A DNA stretch of 64,000 nt from Adineta vaga (lineage: Eukaryota; Rotifera). The notes below the pieces were generated by a model that did no database searches, was not told the DNA's origin, and saw only the letters and a program-made list of their open reading frames with translations. The stretch covers positions 930,001 to 994,000 of the forward strand of contig CP075494.1 in assembly GCA_021613535.1 (NCBI GenBank), written 5' to 3'. Positions 55,357 through 64,000 of the stretch are shown here, one piece after another. The position numbers and the translations under genes were made by a program. Within the stretch, counting starts at the first letter, position 1. Each line of letters starts with the position of its first letter.

Positions 55357-56364
55357 CTATTTTAAATTTTCAAAATACCATTTGCAAACGAATTCCAATC
55401 CTTGTGAAGTATTAAATTTCGGTTCATACGATAGAATATTTTTAACTTTTTCGATAGAAGCTTGAGAATGTGGAATATCTCCCAGTCGTTCAATATCATA
55501 AATAGGTTCAATATCAGCAGTAATTGGATCATAACAAGAAATATTAGAACGTAAACTGGTAAATAATTCATTTAATGTTGTTTGTCCACCAGATGCTACA
55601 TTGATTATTATATTTATCTGAGTAATTTTAGGTGAGTTTTCGTTTGTATTTAGTCGTTCAAGAATAGTATTAGTGGAAGTTACCATAGCAAGTTCATTAG
55701 CTTGTATCACATTATCAATGTAGGTAAAATCTCGAGAATAACTTCCATCACCATTGATTATTGGTCGTTCATGTTTGATTAAACATTTGACAAATAATGG
55801 AATCACAGCTGCATAAGAACCATTCGGATTTTGTCGTTTACCAAAAACATTAAAATAACGTAATCCAATTGTTTCAATTCCATATAAGTTGGTGAATAAC
55901 TGCGCATAAAGCTCGTTAACATATTTCGTAATTGCGTAAGGTGACAATGGTTTACCAATATTTTCCTCAACTTTTGGTAATTCTTTTGAATCTCCATATA
56001 TTGATGATGAAGTTGCATAAATAAATCGTTTTACACCGGCATCGCGTGCAGCAACAAGCATGTTTAAGAAACCATCAATATTTACTGAATTTATCGTAAT
56101 AGGATCATCTATTGAACGTGGTACACTTCCTAACGCCGCTTGATGAAAAACATAATCAACATTCTGAGCGGCTTTCCGACACGTATCAATATTTCGAATA
56201 TCGCCTTCAATAAGTTCAAATGATGAATTGAGTAAAAAAGACTCAATATTATGACGAAATCCTGTAGAAAAATTATCTAGACAGATTACTTGATGATTTT
56301 GAAGAAAGTATTCACAAAGATTCGAGCCAATAAATCCTGCGCCACCTGTAATCAATATTTTCAT
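55357..56364 (-). CDS. Bacterial-type UDP-sugar 4-epimerase (WbpP/TviC-like)
   Basis: Intronless 335-residue extended SDR enzyme. It has the Rossmann motif TGGAGFIG (6-13), D30 at the end of strand 2 for NAD, the catalytic triad region SSSIYG (119-124) and Y143xxxK147 in SPYAITK. It also has the substrate-loop motifs GLRYFNVFGKRQNPNGSYAAVIP and GDGSYSRDFTYIDNV, characteristic of the UDP-N-acetylhexosamine epimerases WbpP/TviC (VipB) and their UDP-glucuronate relatives. It would interconvert gluco and galacto forms of a UDP-sugar, probably UDP-GlcNAc or its uronic acid. It lies 61 bp behind the dehydrogenase gene, as in bacterial Vi-antigen and O-antigen clusters. A splice-acceptor-like TATTTTAG (56375-56376) sits 10 bp before the ATG. 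Confidence 0.85.
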   Translation of the reverse strand: MKILITGGAGFIGSNLCEYFLQNHQVICLDNFSTGFRHNIESFLLNSSFELIEGDIRNIDTCRKAAQNVDYVFHQAALGSVPRSIDDPITINSVNIDGFLNMLVAARDAGVKRFIYATSSSIYGDSKELPKVEENIGKPLSPYAITKYVNELYAQLFTNLYGIETIGLRYFNVFGKRQNPNGSYAAVIPLFVKCLIKHERPIINGDGSYSRDFTYIDNVIQANELAMVTSTNTILERLNTNENSPKITQINIIINVASGGQTTLNELFTSLRSNISCYDPITADIEPIYDIERLGDIPHSQASIEKVKNILSYEPKFNTSQGLEFVCKWYFENLK

Positions 56365-56374
56365 TTTAAATTAA

Positions 56375-56382
56375 TCTAAAAT
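56375..56382 (-). promoter_or_regulatory. Candidate trans-splice acceptor before the epimerase
   Basis: TATTTTAG ends 10 nt upstream of the epimerase ATG, within the 61-bp gap between the two coding regions. Bdelloids use spliced-leader trans-splicing, so this could separate a bicistronic transcript. By sequence alone it could also be chance in AT-rich DNA. Confidence 0.4.
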
Positions 56383-56425
56383 ATGAAGAAGTCATTTTTA
56401 TTAACAGAAAGAAAAATTGATAAAA

Positions 56426-57706
56426 TTATAATCGTCCGTCAACAATATCTTTTGGTAAAATTCCTTTAACATCGTAGAGAACTTTATTAGCAGTTGATAT
56501 TGAAGAAAAATCATACAAAGAAAATTCTTGATGAGCTACTGCAATAATAACTGTGTCATAATTTTCAATAATTATTTTCTTATCAATCATCTGAAATTCA
56601 TTTGCAGATTTAAGAGTAATTTTATATTCATTATAAACTTTTTCCGAATCTGCCCACGGATCAACAACATCCACAAGACAACCAAATTCTATTAATTTAT
56701 TAATAATATCAATAACTTTAGAATTTCGAATATCATGACAATTTTCTTTAAAAGTTATACCTAAAATTAATATTTTTGCACCATTAATTTGTATATTTTT
56801 ACGTATCATTAATTTAATAACTTGTTCAACAATAAAACATCCCATACTATCATTCATGCGACGTGCGCTTAAGATAATTTCTGGATAATATTTTAATTGA
56901 CAAGCTTTATGTATTAAATAATATGAGTCAATACCGATACAATGACCACCAACTAATCCTGGTTCGTATGGAATAAAATTCCATTTTGTTCGAGCGGCTT
57001 TTAATACTTCACGAGTATCAAGATTCATCAATCGAAAAATACGTGCTATTTCATTCATAAAAGCAATATTGACATCACGTTGAACATTTTCAAGCATTTT
57101 CGCTGCTTCTGCTACTCGAATAGATGGTACTACGTATGTACCTGCTGGAATTATTTCTTGATAAAGTTCATTTATTTCTTGACTAATCGCAGGTGTTGAA
57201 CCTGAAATAATTTTACAAACATTACTCAGTTGGTGATTTTGATCTCCGGGATTGATACGTTCAGGTGAATATCCACAAAAAAAGTTTTCATTATATTTTA
57301 AACCGCTTATTCGTTCTAAAATTGGAACACATTCATCTTCTGTTACACCAGGATAAACAGTTGATTCGTATATAACTATATCATCTTGTTTTAAAATTTT
57401 TCCAATCATTTCTGATGATTTCAATAGATTTGACAAATCAGGTTGGCTTTGTGCATTAACTGGTGTTGGAACAGCAACTATAAATATTTGCGCCGAAAGA
57501 AGATCATCTAATGAATAAGAATATTGAAGAAACTCAACACATTTTAAGTTTTCGCTTGAAAATTCATTTGTAGAATCATGACCAAGTTTAAGTTCATTTA
57601 TTCGATCTTTGTTAATATCGAAACCAATTGTCGGACGATATTTTCCGAATTCAATACTTAAAGGAAGTCCAACATAACCTAGACCTATGACAGCAACAGT
57701 TTTCAT
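56426..57706 (-). CDS. Bacterial-type UDP-N-acetylhexosamine dehydrogenase (WbpO/TviB-like)
   Basis: Intronless 426-residue UDP-glucose/GDP-mannose dehydrogenase family enzyme. The NAD motif is GLGYVGLP (8-15). Conserved VPTPVN (79-84), YESTVYPG (113-120), GYSPERINPGD (145-155), AEAAKMLEN (199-207, catalytic Lys) and GLVGGHCIGIDSYYL with catalytic Cys256 are all present. The GYSPERI/VGGHCIGIDPYYL pattern is that of the UDP-GlcNAc/GalNAc 6-dehydrogenases (WbpO, TviB/VipA, WbpA) more than of animal UDP-glucose dehydrogenase. It should oxidise C6 of a UDP-HexNAc to the uronic acid with two NAD+. It is the first gene of the pair. Its ATG directly follows ACATTTTTTAG, a splice-acceptor-like sequence. 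It appears complete and functional. Confidence 0.87.
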   Translation of the reverse strand: MKTVAVIGLGYVGLPLSIEFGKYRPTIGFDINKDRINELKLGHDSTNEFSSENLKCVEFLQYSYSLDDLLSAQIFIVAVPTPVNAQSQPDLSNLLKSSEMIGKILKQDDIVIYESTVYPGVTEDECVPILERISGLKYNENFFCGYSPERINPGDQNHQLSNVCKIISGSTPAISQEINELYQEIIPAGTYVVPSIRVAEAAKMLENVQRDVNIAFMNEIARIFRLMNLDTREVLKAARTKWNFIPYEPGLVGGHCIGIDSYYLIHKACQLKYYPEIILSARRMNDSMGCFIVEQVIKLMIRKNIQINGAKILILGITFKENCHDIRNSKVIDIINKLIEFGCLVDVVDPWADSEKVYNEYKITLKSANEFQMIDKKIIIENYDTVIIAVAHQEFSLYDFSSISTANKVLYDVKGILPKDIVDGRL

Positions 57707-57933
57707 CTAAAAAATGTCGAACCATCATATTACATTTCCTTAACTCAATGAATCCATGAGGAATCTTTCGCAGCTTTTAACTTGACTACAACAATACTCA
57801 CTATACAATGTTACAGTATACAATAGTTATATGTATGTTACCTTGAATAAATTGTTCGTAAAGAAGAAGAATCTATCTGTGATGTATGTGACTTTATTGT
57901 CGATAAAACATCATCATCCAAATCAAACCACAC

Positions 57934-57967
<34 letters not shown>
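57934..57967. repeat. (TA)n microsatellite
   Basis: About 16 uninterrupted TA units. Confidence 0.9.
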
Positions 57968-57970
<3 letters not shown>

Positions 57971-58387
57971 GATAATATGTGTGAGGATGGGAGAGGAGAA
58001 GCATGGAATGAGCGGGTAGTGAAGAGGAGAGAATGGAATGAAAGAGGTGTAAGTATGCTGAGAAGGAGAAGAATCATGGACGAAGTCCATAACACTATCG
58101 AAATCATACTTATTAACTCCTATTTCTATCACATGAATGATTCAAGGATAAGTTTTATTTAATAAGAAAAACAAACAAATATATCACAAGGACGCAGAAC
58201 GAAGCAAAAAGGATGGTTGGATAATTATACGATATTGATATACGCTATTATCACTAAGTGATAATATTTTTTTTCTCGAGTTAACAGAGTACGATATCTG
58301 CATCCATTCAAGAGTATTCTTCTTATCAATCTATTTTGAATATTAGTATTAATTTCATAAAACAAATACACAAACGAAACTGACTCA

Positions 58388-58412
58388 TTATATATATATA
58401 TATATATATATA
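58388..58412. repeat. (TA)n microsatellite
   Basis: About 12 TA units, some 90 bp left of the hAT element. Confidence 0.9.
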
Positions 58413-58499
58413 CCCTCGTTTCAATAGAGGGAATTCGATTACATCGAAAGAATATGGAGACAAATAACCTGGTTACACGTGTTTTATCAATATGATAAG

Positions 58500-61400
58500 C
58501 AGGGTTGCCAAACCTCCTGGTTTAGCCAGGAGTCTCCTGGTTTTTTTACTTTTCTCCTGGTAAAAAAATCTCCTGGTACCAGGAGCTGGTTTTCTAGATT
58601 TTCTCCTGGTTTCTCCTGGTTTCTGGATTCTCTTTTAATATCGACTTTTAGCGACATTCTGAATTGATAAAAATATACAAATGAAAGGAAGAAAAGAAAA
58701 AGAATGAGATTATCACTCTATTCTATTTGATAAATACAGCAACCAATAAGAAAACAAGTTAATACTGTTTTTACTTTTAGTTATCTAATAAAATAAAAAA
58801 ATCATTTCACTATTGTAAATAAGTTCTGCTAAAAAAACTTATGGTTGTAGATAAAAAAGAACATCTTCAATATTTATGGAAAAGTCTTCGTTGCAAGAAG
58901 ATGAAATCATTGAAATATCTAACTCAACAAAAGAAAATATCGACCCATTATCTGGATCTATTTCATTAAAAAATAATCCAAAATCTAAAGGTTTATCACC
59001 ATTAGCATCTTGTACAGCACCTAAACGATATCGATCAAAATTTAAAAAAGAATGGTTATCTGATCCAAAATATTCTTCCTTCTTAAAAGAATGCAAAAAT
59101 GATTCAACTAAAGCCTTATGTATTGCATGTAATAGTCAGTTTTCGATTCAGAATAGTGGAATAACCGATGTAAATAATCATATGGAAACAAAAAAACATC
59201 AAGAATGTCTTAAATCCGATGAATTACATAAAAGTAATCATCTCTTTATAATTTTAACAAAAATCTTTCTTTTATATGTTGTTTTTTTCTTCCTAGCAAA
59301 AACAATAGATTCAATCTTTAATTCAACTACTTCTGGACTTAATCGAACTTCTGCTACTGAAGGAGCTTTAGTGTTTCATGGTGTAAAACATTCTCATAGT
59401 TATCTTTCACAATCATGTACTACTAAATTAATAAAAAAATGTTTTTCAGATTCTACTTTAGCAAAAACTATCACATGTAGTAAAACAAAAGTAAATTTGA
59501 TTTGATTATCAATAGAAAATCTTTTTATTTAATGTTTAGGCTCGTGAAATTGCTTGTAATGTATTAGCACCAGCACTTACAAAATATTTAGTTGAAGAAC
59601 TTCATAATAATGCTTATTTTTCAATTTGTTATGATGCATCAAACAAGAAAAATGAAAAAATGTTGCCTATAGTAGCTCAATATTTCTCTGATTTTGGTGT
59701 GAAACACGGGATTGTTGAATTTATCGAACAACAACACGAAACAGCTGATGGATTATTTACTAATATTAAATATGTATTAGAATCTCATAAATTAGAATTA
59801 GAAAAACTTAGTTCACTTGGATCTGACAATACAAACGTAAATGTTGGTTGTAAGCATAGCGTATTTTCATTATTTAATGAATTAATACCTCTTTTAGTAC
59901 AAGGTAAGATAAAAATTATCATATATCAGATATTCATAATGTCTTCTGTATTTTTCACTTTAGGCAATTGTTATTGTCATATTCTTCATAATGCGGTTAA
60001 ACACGGACATGATCATTTATTGTTTGATATAGAAGCTGCTATTTTAAAAATTTATTCACACTTTTGTCGATCGTCAGTCCGTGCACAAGAATTAACAAAA
60101 TTCTTCGATTTTGTTGATCAAGAACAGAAGGTAGTCAAATATGTATGATATTAATAATATCATATTGCCTATTTCCTATAACTATGAGTTGTTTTCAGTT
60201 TTATCTAATCTCATTTTTGAATTCTTCTTTATAGGTTATACTTCAACACATTCGTACACGTTGGCTTAGTTTATTATTATCAATTGAACGATTGATTGCT
60301 ATTTATCCTGTACTAAAAAGTTACTTCTTAAATCTTAAGGATGAAACTTGTCCGAAAATCTTACTCGATTTTTTTACATCTCATAAAGGTAAACATTTTA
60401 TTGGTAATATAAATATATTTTCATCTTTGAGTTTTTGTATAGGTGAATGTACATTGTTTTTTCTGAAAAATGTTTTATCAGAACTACAAGAAGCAAATCT
60501 TTTATTGCAAAAACATTATATAACTGGTGTTAATTTATATAGTATAATCACAGATTTACTTTACAAGTTAAATAATCGTTTACGTGACAATTATTTTGGT
60601 TCAAAAGTAATTGATTTGATTGACAAAATTCATAATATAAATGAAGTTGATGAATTGAAAAAGTCCTTTCGATTATTTATTAATACAATTATTTTATATA
60701 TTGAAGATTATTTCAAAGATCGTGCTCCATTTTATGAATCAATTTCGATTTTTAATGAAATCGATATTGAAAAGCTTGAATGGAAAAACATAGAACGTTG
60801 TAGTTCTTATATTAATGATAAAAAGATCGATAAAGATCGTTTATATAACGATTTCAATCGTTTGAAATCTAAATTTATTCAGCTAAAGGACAAGTTTGGT
60901 GGTATCCATAAACAAGTTCAAGAATTTATTTCATCGAATATAAATTTATACAAACATGGTGGAATGTTGTCGAATGATGAATTTAAATCATGTGATGATA
61001 GCGAATGTGGATTACAATTAGAAAATGAATCTGATAGTGATAATGAAGATGTTCGATATCATAAAAATGTTGAAAGAAATGTACAAATGAGATGTGATTT
61101 TTTATGGGCTTATCTTTTATATGGTGAAGAAGTTCCTGAATTCAAAAAATTAGTTCAATTTGCTTTTTCTATACCAGCATCAAATGCTTTTTGTGAAACA
61201 ATATTTAGCCACATGAATTATTTATGGAATGATAATCGTAATAAAATGAAGCATGATCTTGTTAGTGCAGAATTGAAAATAAAAGTGAATACTCGATATA
61301 ATTGTTCAGAGTTTTATGATTACCTCCTTAATAATCAAGATCTATTAAAACAAATTCGATCATCTGAAAAATATACACATGTTGCCAAAATATATCGAAC

Positions 61401-61778
61401 AGTGTGATGTGGTACAAGATTATTATTTTTCGATATATCGCTATTTATTGTTAAACTTATAAATATTGGTTTATCTATTTCGTATATTTTGCTCTTGATT
61501 TTGAAATAAATGAAGAAATTGAACATATAATAACTTTTTCCCTGTCTTATATATGATATTATAAAGAAAATATGTCAGAACTAACCTATCAAAGGAAAAT
61601 TTTACTCTTTCGCAAAAAAAGGATCTCAATTTTTACCAAAAAAATCATCAAACGGCTCAAAGCTTCAATAAAAAATCTCCTGGTTGAACCTTCTGGTTTC
61701 AAACAATGATCTCCTGGTAAACTCCTGGTTTTTTTCTCGTGAACTACTGGTTTTCGAAATTTGGATTTGGCAACCCTG
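58500..61778 (+). mobile_element. hAT-family DNA transposon, about 3.28 kb
   Basis: The ends are inverted: CAGGGTTGCCAAA at 58500 and its complement TTTGGCAACCCTG ending at 61778, a 13-bp perfect terminal repeat with the CAGGG start typical of hAT elements. Subterminal regions carry many copies of CTCCTGG or its complement (about eight on the left within 130 bp, about four on the right), the usual arrangement of transposase-binding repeats. One spliced transposase gene lies inside. The 8-bp flanks (ATGATAAG left, ATCGTGTC right) do not match, so no target duplication is visible. Confidence 0.88.
58876..61407 (+). CDS. hAT transposase with BED-type zinc finger
   Basis: Six exons: 58876-59233, 59297-59490, 59540-59903, 59964-60130, 60235-60388 and 60443-61407. 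All introns are GT-AG and phases match, giving 733 residues with no stop. The N-terminus has a zinc finger with C82, C85, H102 and H108 (CIACNSQFS...NNHMETKKH). The RNase-H-like core begins with FSICYDASNK (first catalytic Asp), then SLGSDNTNVNVG (second Asp region, matching hAT CDGAxxMxG). It ends in the hAT dimerisation domain (FAFSIPASNAFCETIFSHMNYLWNDNRNKM). The family resembles the KIAA1586/ZMYM-like hAT group. The first intron is 63 bp and free of stops, so its retention would add a hydrophobic insert. Complete frame and ends suggest recent activity. Confidence 0.82.
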
Positions 61779-61813
61779 ATCGTGTCAAGTGTTCTGTCTC
61801 CATATACTATCCA

Positions 61814-62562
61814 TTAGTTGCCGGCGAATATATAACTACCCAGAGGATCCCGATTAAAAAGCCAAATACTAAGTGACAGGAAGAAAACTCCCATAAAAAC
61901 CGATACGCCACCACAGATCAAGAAAATACGACCAAGGCGAGAAGTAGGCTGCTTCCAGCGAGCCTCCGTTGGTTGTCGTCCATCGTACCAACATGTTTCT
62001 TCGTTGTTGATCTAGGAAGTAAACAAATTGATGATATACTGATGATTACACTTACTGAAAAATCTTTCTTCATCCTTTTGTAGTATATACTACTGATGAG
62101 TAATATTCACGGTTCACAAACATAATTACTTCTGATGACATGAGTATACGAAAGTTAGAAATGACTTACACATTTCACTGGCCTTTTATATGTCTTATTT
62201 TAATCTCTGTTCTTAATGCTAATATTTACCTTATGTGTAGCTGTTTGATTCAGCGCATCCGTTGGAGATTGATATCTTTTTTCACTTTCTACAGTAGTAT
62301 TCATTCGCGGTTTTATATCGAGTTGAGCTTCCCATGCGGCACTATAGCAGTTAAATGTGGTATAACGTGTTCGACATGTACGATTTCGATAACCAACATT
62401 GAACACAAAACAAGTGCTCTGCTTGTAATTTTTTTCTTTCGGATAAGCATCTCTATAGACAAATACACCAGCAATCAGCAGACCCAGAGCTATCCCTAGG
62501 AATGTACAACCGGTATAAAGTGACATGTGCGCCCTGAACTTTTCGCTGCTTTCCTGATCCAT
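61814..62562 (-). CDS. Two-pass membrane protein with Cys-rich extracellular loop
   Basis: Two exons on the minus strand: 62230-62562 (ATG) and 61814-62011 (TAA), with a 218-bp GT-AG intron at a phase-0 junction, giving 176 residues. Topology is a short N-terminus, a membrane helix (FLGIALGLLIAGVFV), a loop of about 80 residues with Cys in STCFVF, RTCRTR, FNCYSAAW and ETCWYDGRQP plus several N-glycosylation sites, then a second helix (IFLICGGVSVFMGVFFLSLSI). This layout recalls beta subunits of BK channels and similar small two-TM proteins, but I see no diagnostic motif and make no firm assignment. Confidence 0.6.
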
Positions 62563-63279
62563 ATCGAGTAAGATGTATAAAAAGGAAAAAGAATATCAAA
62601 CTTCGTTGTTTTGCGTTACAGAACTTTGCTTTATATACGTGTTATATTCAAACAGCCACGTGTAAAATAAAACGGTGAAATAATTGCAACACTATTGCAT
62701 GAAACGATGGAAAGCAAATAAAGAAAAAGTTTCGTCAGAAGAGAATCAGCATTATTTTTCGTTATAGAACGATCGTTCTTGATGTCAAGCAAATATTTTG
62801 TCCTTATCAAACATTTTTCGGAGTAATGCACGTCAATCGTTCGTCATGAATCACATACATATATTACTTTTGATCATACAAGAATACAAAAACACATGAT
62901 GCAACAACGATATTTCATTGCTTAGAAAAAAGAAGTAGCTGTTCGACAATGAACAATTTCAAATTGATTAGTAATTTTTTCATCCTGTAGTAAACGTACT
63001 GGATGATTTTTGAGTTTAAACAAGGATTGAAATGGATTTATATATGAAAATGAATCTTTTTTAGGCTCTGGTCATTAAGATAGGTGAATGTAAATATAAA
63101 GATGAACACATGTGAACAAGAAATGAGAATTTCATATACTCACTCACATTCGACAAGATTGCCACCGCTCGTCTCGTTCTTTTATCTGTATTCCATTGAC
63201 GATATTATGAAACAAACAAAATTTTGCTTTTATCTTTTTGTGGAAGTTATTATTGTTTGTATTATGAATATCTGTGAAG
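62563..63279. other. Intergenic between divergent genes
   Basis: Nothing recognised; probably contains the promoters of the two-TM gene (leftward) and the MAM-like gene (rightward). Confidence 0.35.
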
Positions 63280-64000
63280 ATGTTATTTATCATAATACTC
63301 TTGCTAAGCTATCCATTGCTCAATCATGCAACTATAGTTCATTGTGATTTTGATGTCACCTTTAGTTTAACAAATGGTGATTCTCAAGAGACCGATTATG
63401 ATCAAACACTAATGACAAAGAGTGGTCATTATCGTTATTTTAATCGACAATTTAGTACACTCAATAGAAGGACACAAATAACAACAATCAGTCGTTTATA
63501 ACCATTGATTGATCGTGCTATATATTTTAGTGTATGGTACTATATGCCTCATGCAAATTTGCCATTCGATATTGAAGTTGGACAAGATGATAATGGAGAA
63601 CTCGTACGTACGATATTTTCTACTGCCAGTAGGAATATATCGACAAATGATTGGAGATTCATCAATGTTACATTATGAAATGAAGAATTAAAAATATATA
63701 TTCGATTGTATGTTACAACTCAATCTTTAACATTCGATGATTTTTCAGTGGATTATTTTTATGCATCACATACACCACCACCAAAAACGCTAAATTCTTG
63801 TGATTTCAAATTATCATCATCATCGTGTACAAATGATTTGGTTTCTTTATCTGAATATCTCTATCAATGGTCAATTCTGAACACTACGGATGGCGTCAAA
63901 GTTCAAACAGGTGCTCCACCTATGGATTATACATTTCGAAATGCCTCAGGTCATTATGCATTATTACCCGGTCCTAAAAATGGTTATATTGGTTATCTTC
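63280..64000 (+). pseudogene. MAM-like secreted protein with two in-frame stops (partial)
   Basis: An ATG at 63280 begins a signal peptide (MLFIIILLLSYPLLNHATIV) followed by CDFDVTFS, the start of a MAM-like domain. A second unit, CDFKLSSSSC...YQWSILNTTDG, GAPPMDYTFRNASGHYALL, matches the MAM pattern CDFE..xC.W...D..P..DHT...GxY. The single frame runs to the window edge but contains TAA at 63499-63501 and TGA at 63676-63678. No GT-AG intron that removes either stop is evident. The rest is uninterrupted, so this looks like a recently inactivated copy or an allele. MAM domains are extracellular adhesion modules. The 3' end is outside the window. Confidence 0.6.

Larger units (their letters stand above)
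57707..58499. other. Upstream region with TA microsatellites
   Basis: Holds (TA)n tracts at about 57934-57967 and 58388-58412. No gene recognised. The promoter of the nucleotide-sugar pair should lie at its left end. Confidence 0.45.

Noticed and set aside
58492-61786. An 8-bp target duplication for the hAT element
   Set aside because: The flanking octamers ATGATAAG and ATCGTGTC do not match.
33982-64000. Stop-codon reassignment, because three genes carry only in-frame stops
   Set aside because: Intact genes in the window end in the same TAA and TGA codons at family-appropriate positions; young pseudogenes explain the pattern better.

Overview
The window looks like a bdelloid rotifer (Adineta/Rotaria/Philodina type) nuclear scaffold. 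The evidence is short GT-AG introns of about 40-65 bp, an AT-rich background, large intronless receptor genes, NHL and kelch beta-propeller genes, bacterial-type genes embedded among animal genes, and very frequent short arrays of TGTGGG / CCCACA, the telomeric hexamer reported for bdelloids. I see no rRNA, tRNA or CRISPR. The mixture of telomere-like arrays, gene fragments, foreign genes and transposons fits a subtelomeric or accessory region.

Layout. 0-4.4 kb: the last exon of an unrecognised gene, then about 3 kb with no convincing gene. 4.4-9 kb: a leucine-rich-repeat tail, a kelch gene running into telomere-like repeats, a possible OTU-like scrap and an NHL propeller gene. 11-19.2 kb (minus): a SecA-like ATPase gene interrupted by a 410-bp TA-flanked MITE, and an OLD-type ATPase/TOPRIM gene. 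19.2-21.5 kb: a perfect 115-bp inverted repeat and two large foldbacks. 21.5-26.7 kb (minus): a 1729-residue LDLa/EGF receptor with a 7TM C-terminus. 27.9-30.4 kb (minus): an eight-exon astacin protease joined to an NHL-like region. 31-36 kb: a kelch fragment, ribosomal protein eS30 (two exons), a methyltransferase gene with one in-frame stop, and a transposase fragment. 37-40.5 kb: two related Gln/Glu-rich genes, one broken, and a small membrane protein. 41.8-50.9 kb: a cluster of paralogous secreted helical proteins (one minus copy, two plus copies, two scraps). 51.4-54.6 kb (minus): a truncated Helitron N-terminal protein and a divergent cold-shock-domain gene. 55.3-57.7 kb (minus): a bacterial-type nucleotide-sugar pair, dehydrogenase followed by epimerase. 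58.5-61.8 kb: an apparently intact hAT transposon. 61.8-64 kb: a two-TM protein and a MAM-like gene with two stops.

How the genes relate. Most are unrelated neighbours. Three sets belong together. The nucleotide-sugar dehydrogenase and epimerase are catalytically consecutive, in bacterial gene order and 61 bp apart. The helical secreted proteins are local duplicates. The two long ORFs of the SecA-like protein are one coding sequence split by a MITE.

The main unexplained structure is a family of about 20 short foldbacks: a G-rich TGTGGG-like arm, a short loop often containing AAGAAGAAA or its complement, and a C-rich CCCACA-like arm. Several share the outer end CTTGAGGGTGTGGG. They are spread over 3.7-51.2 kb and several lie exactly where genes are truncated.
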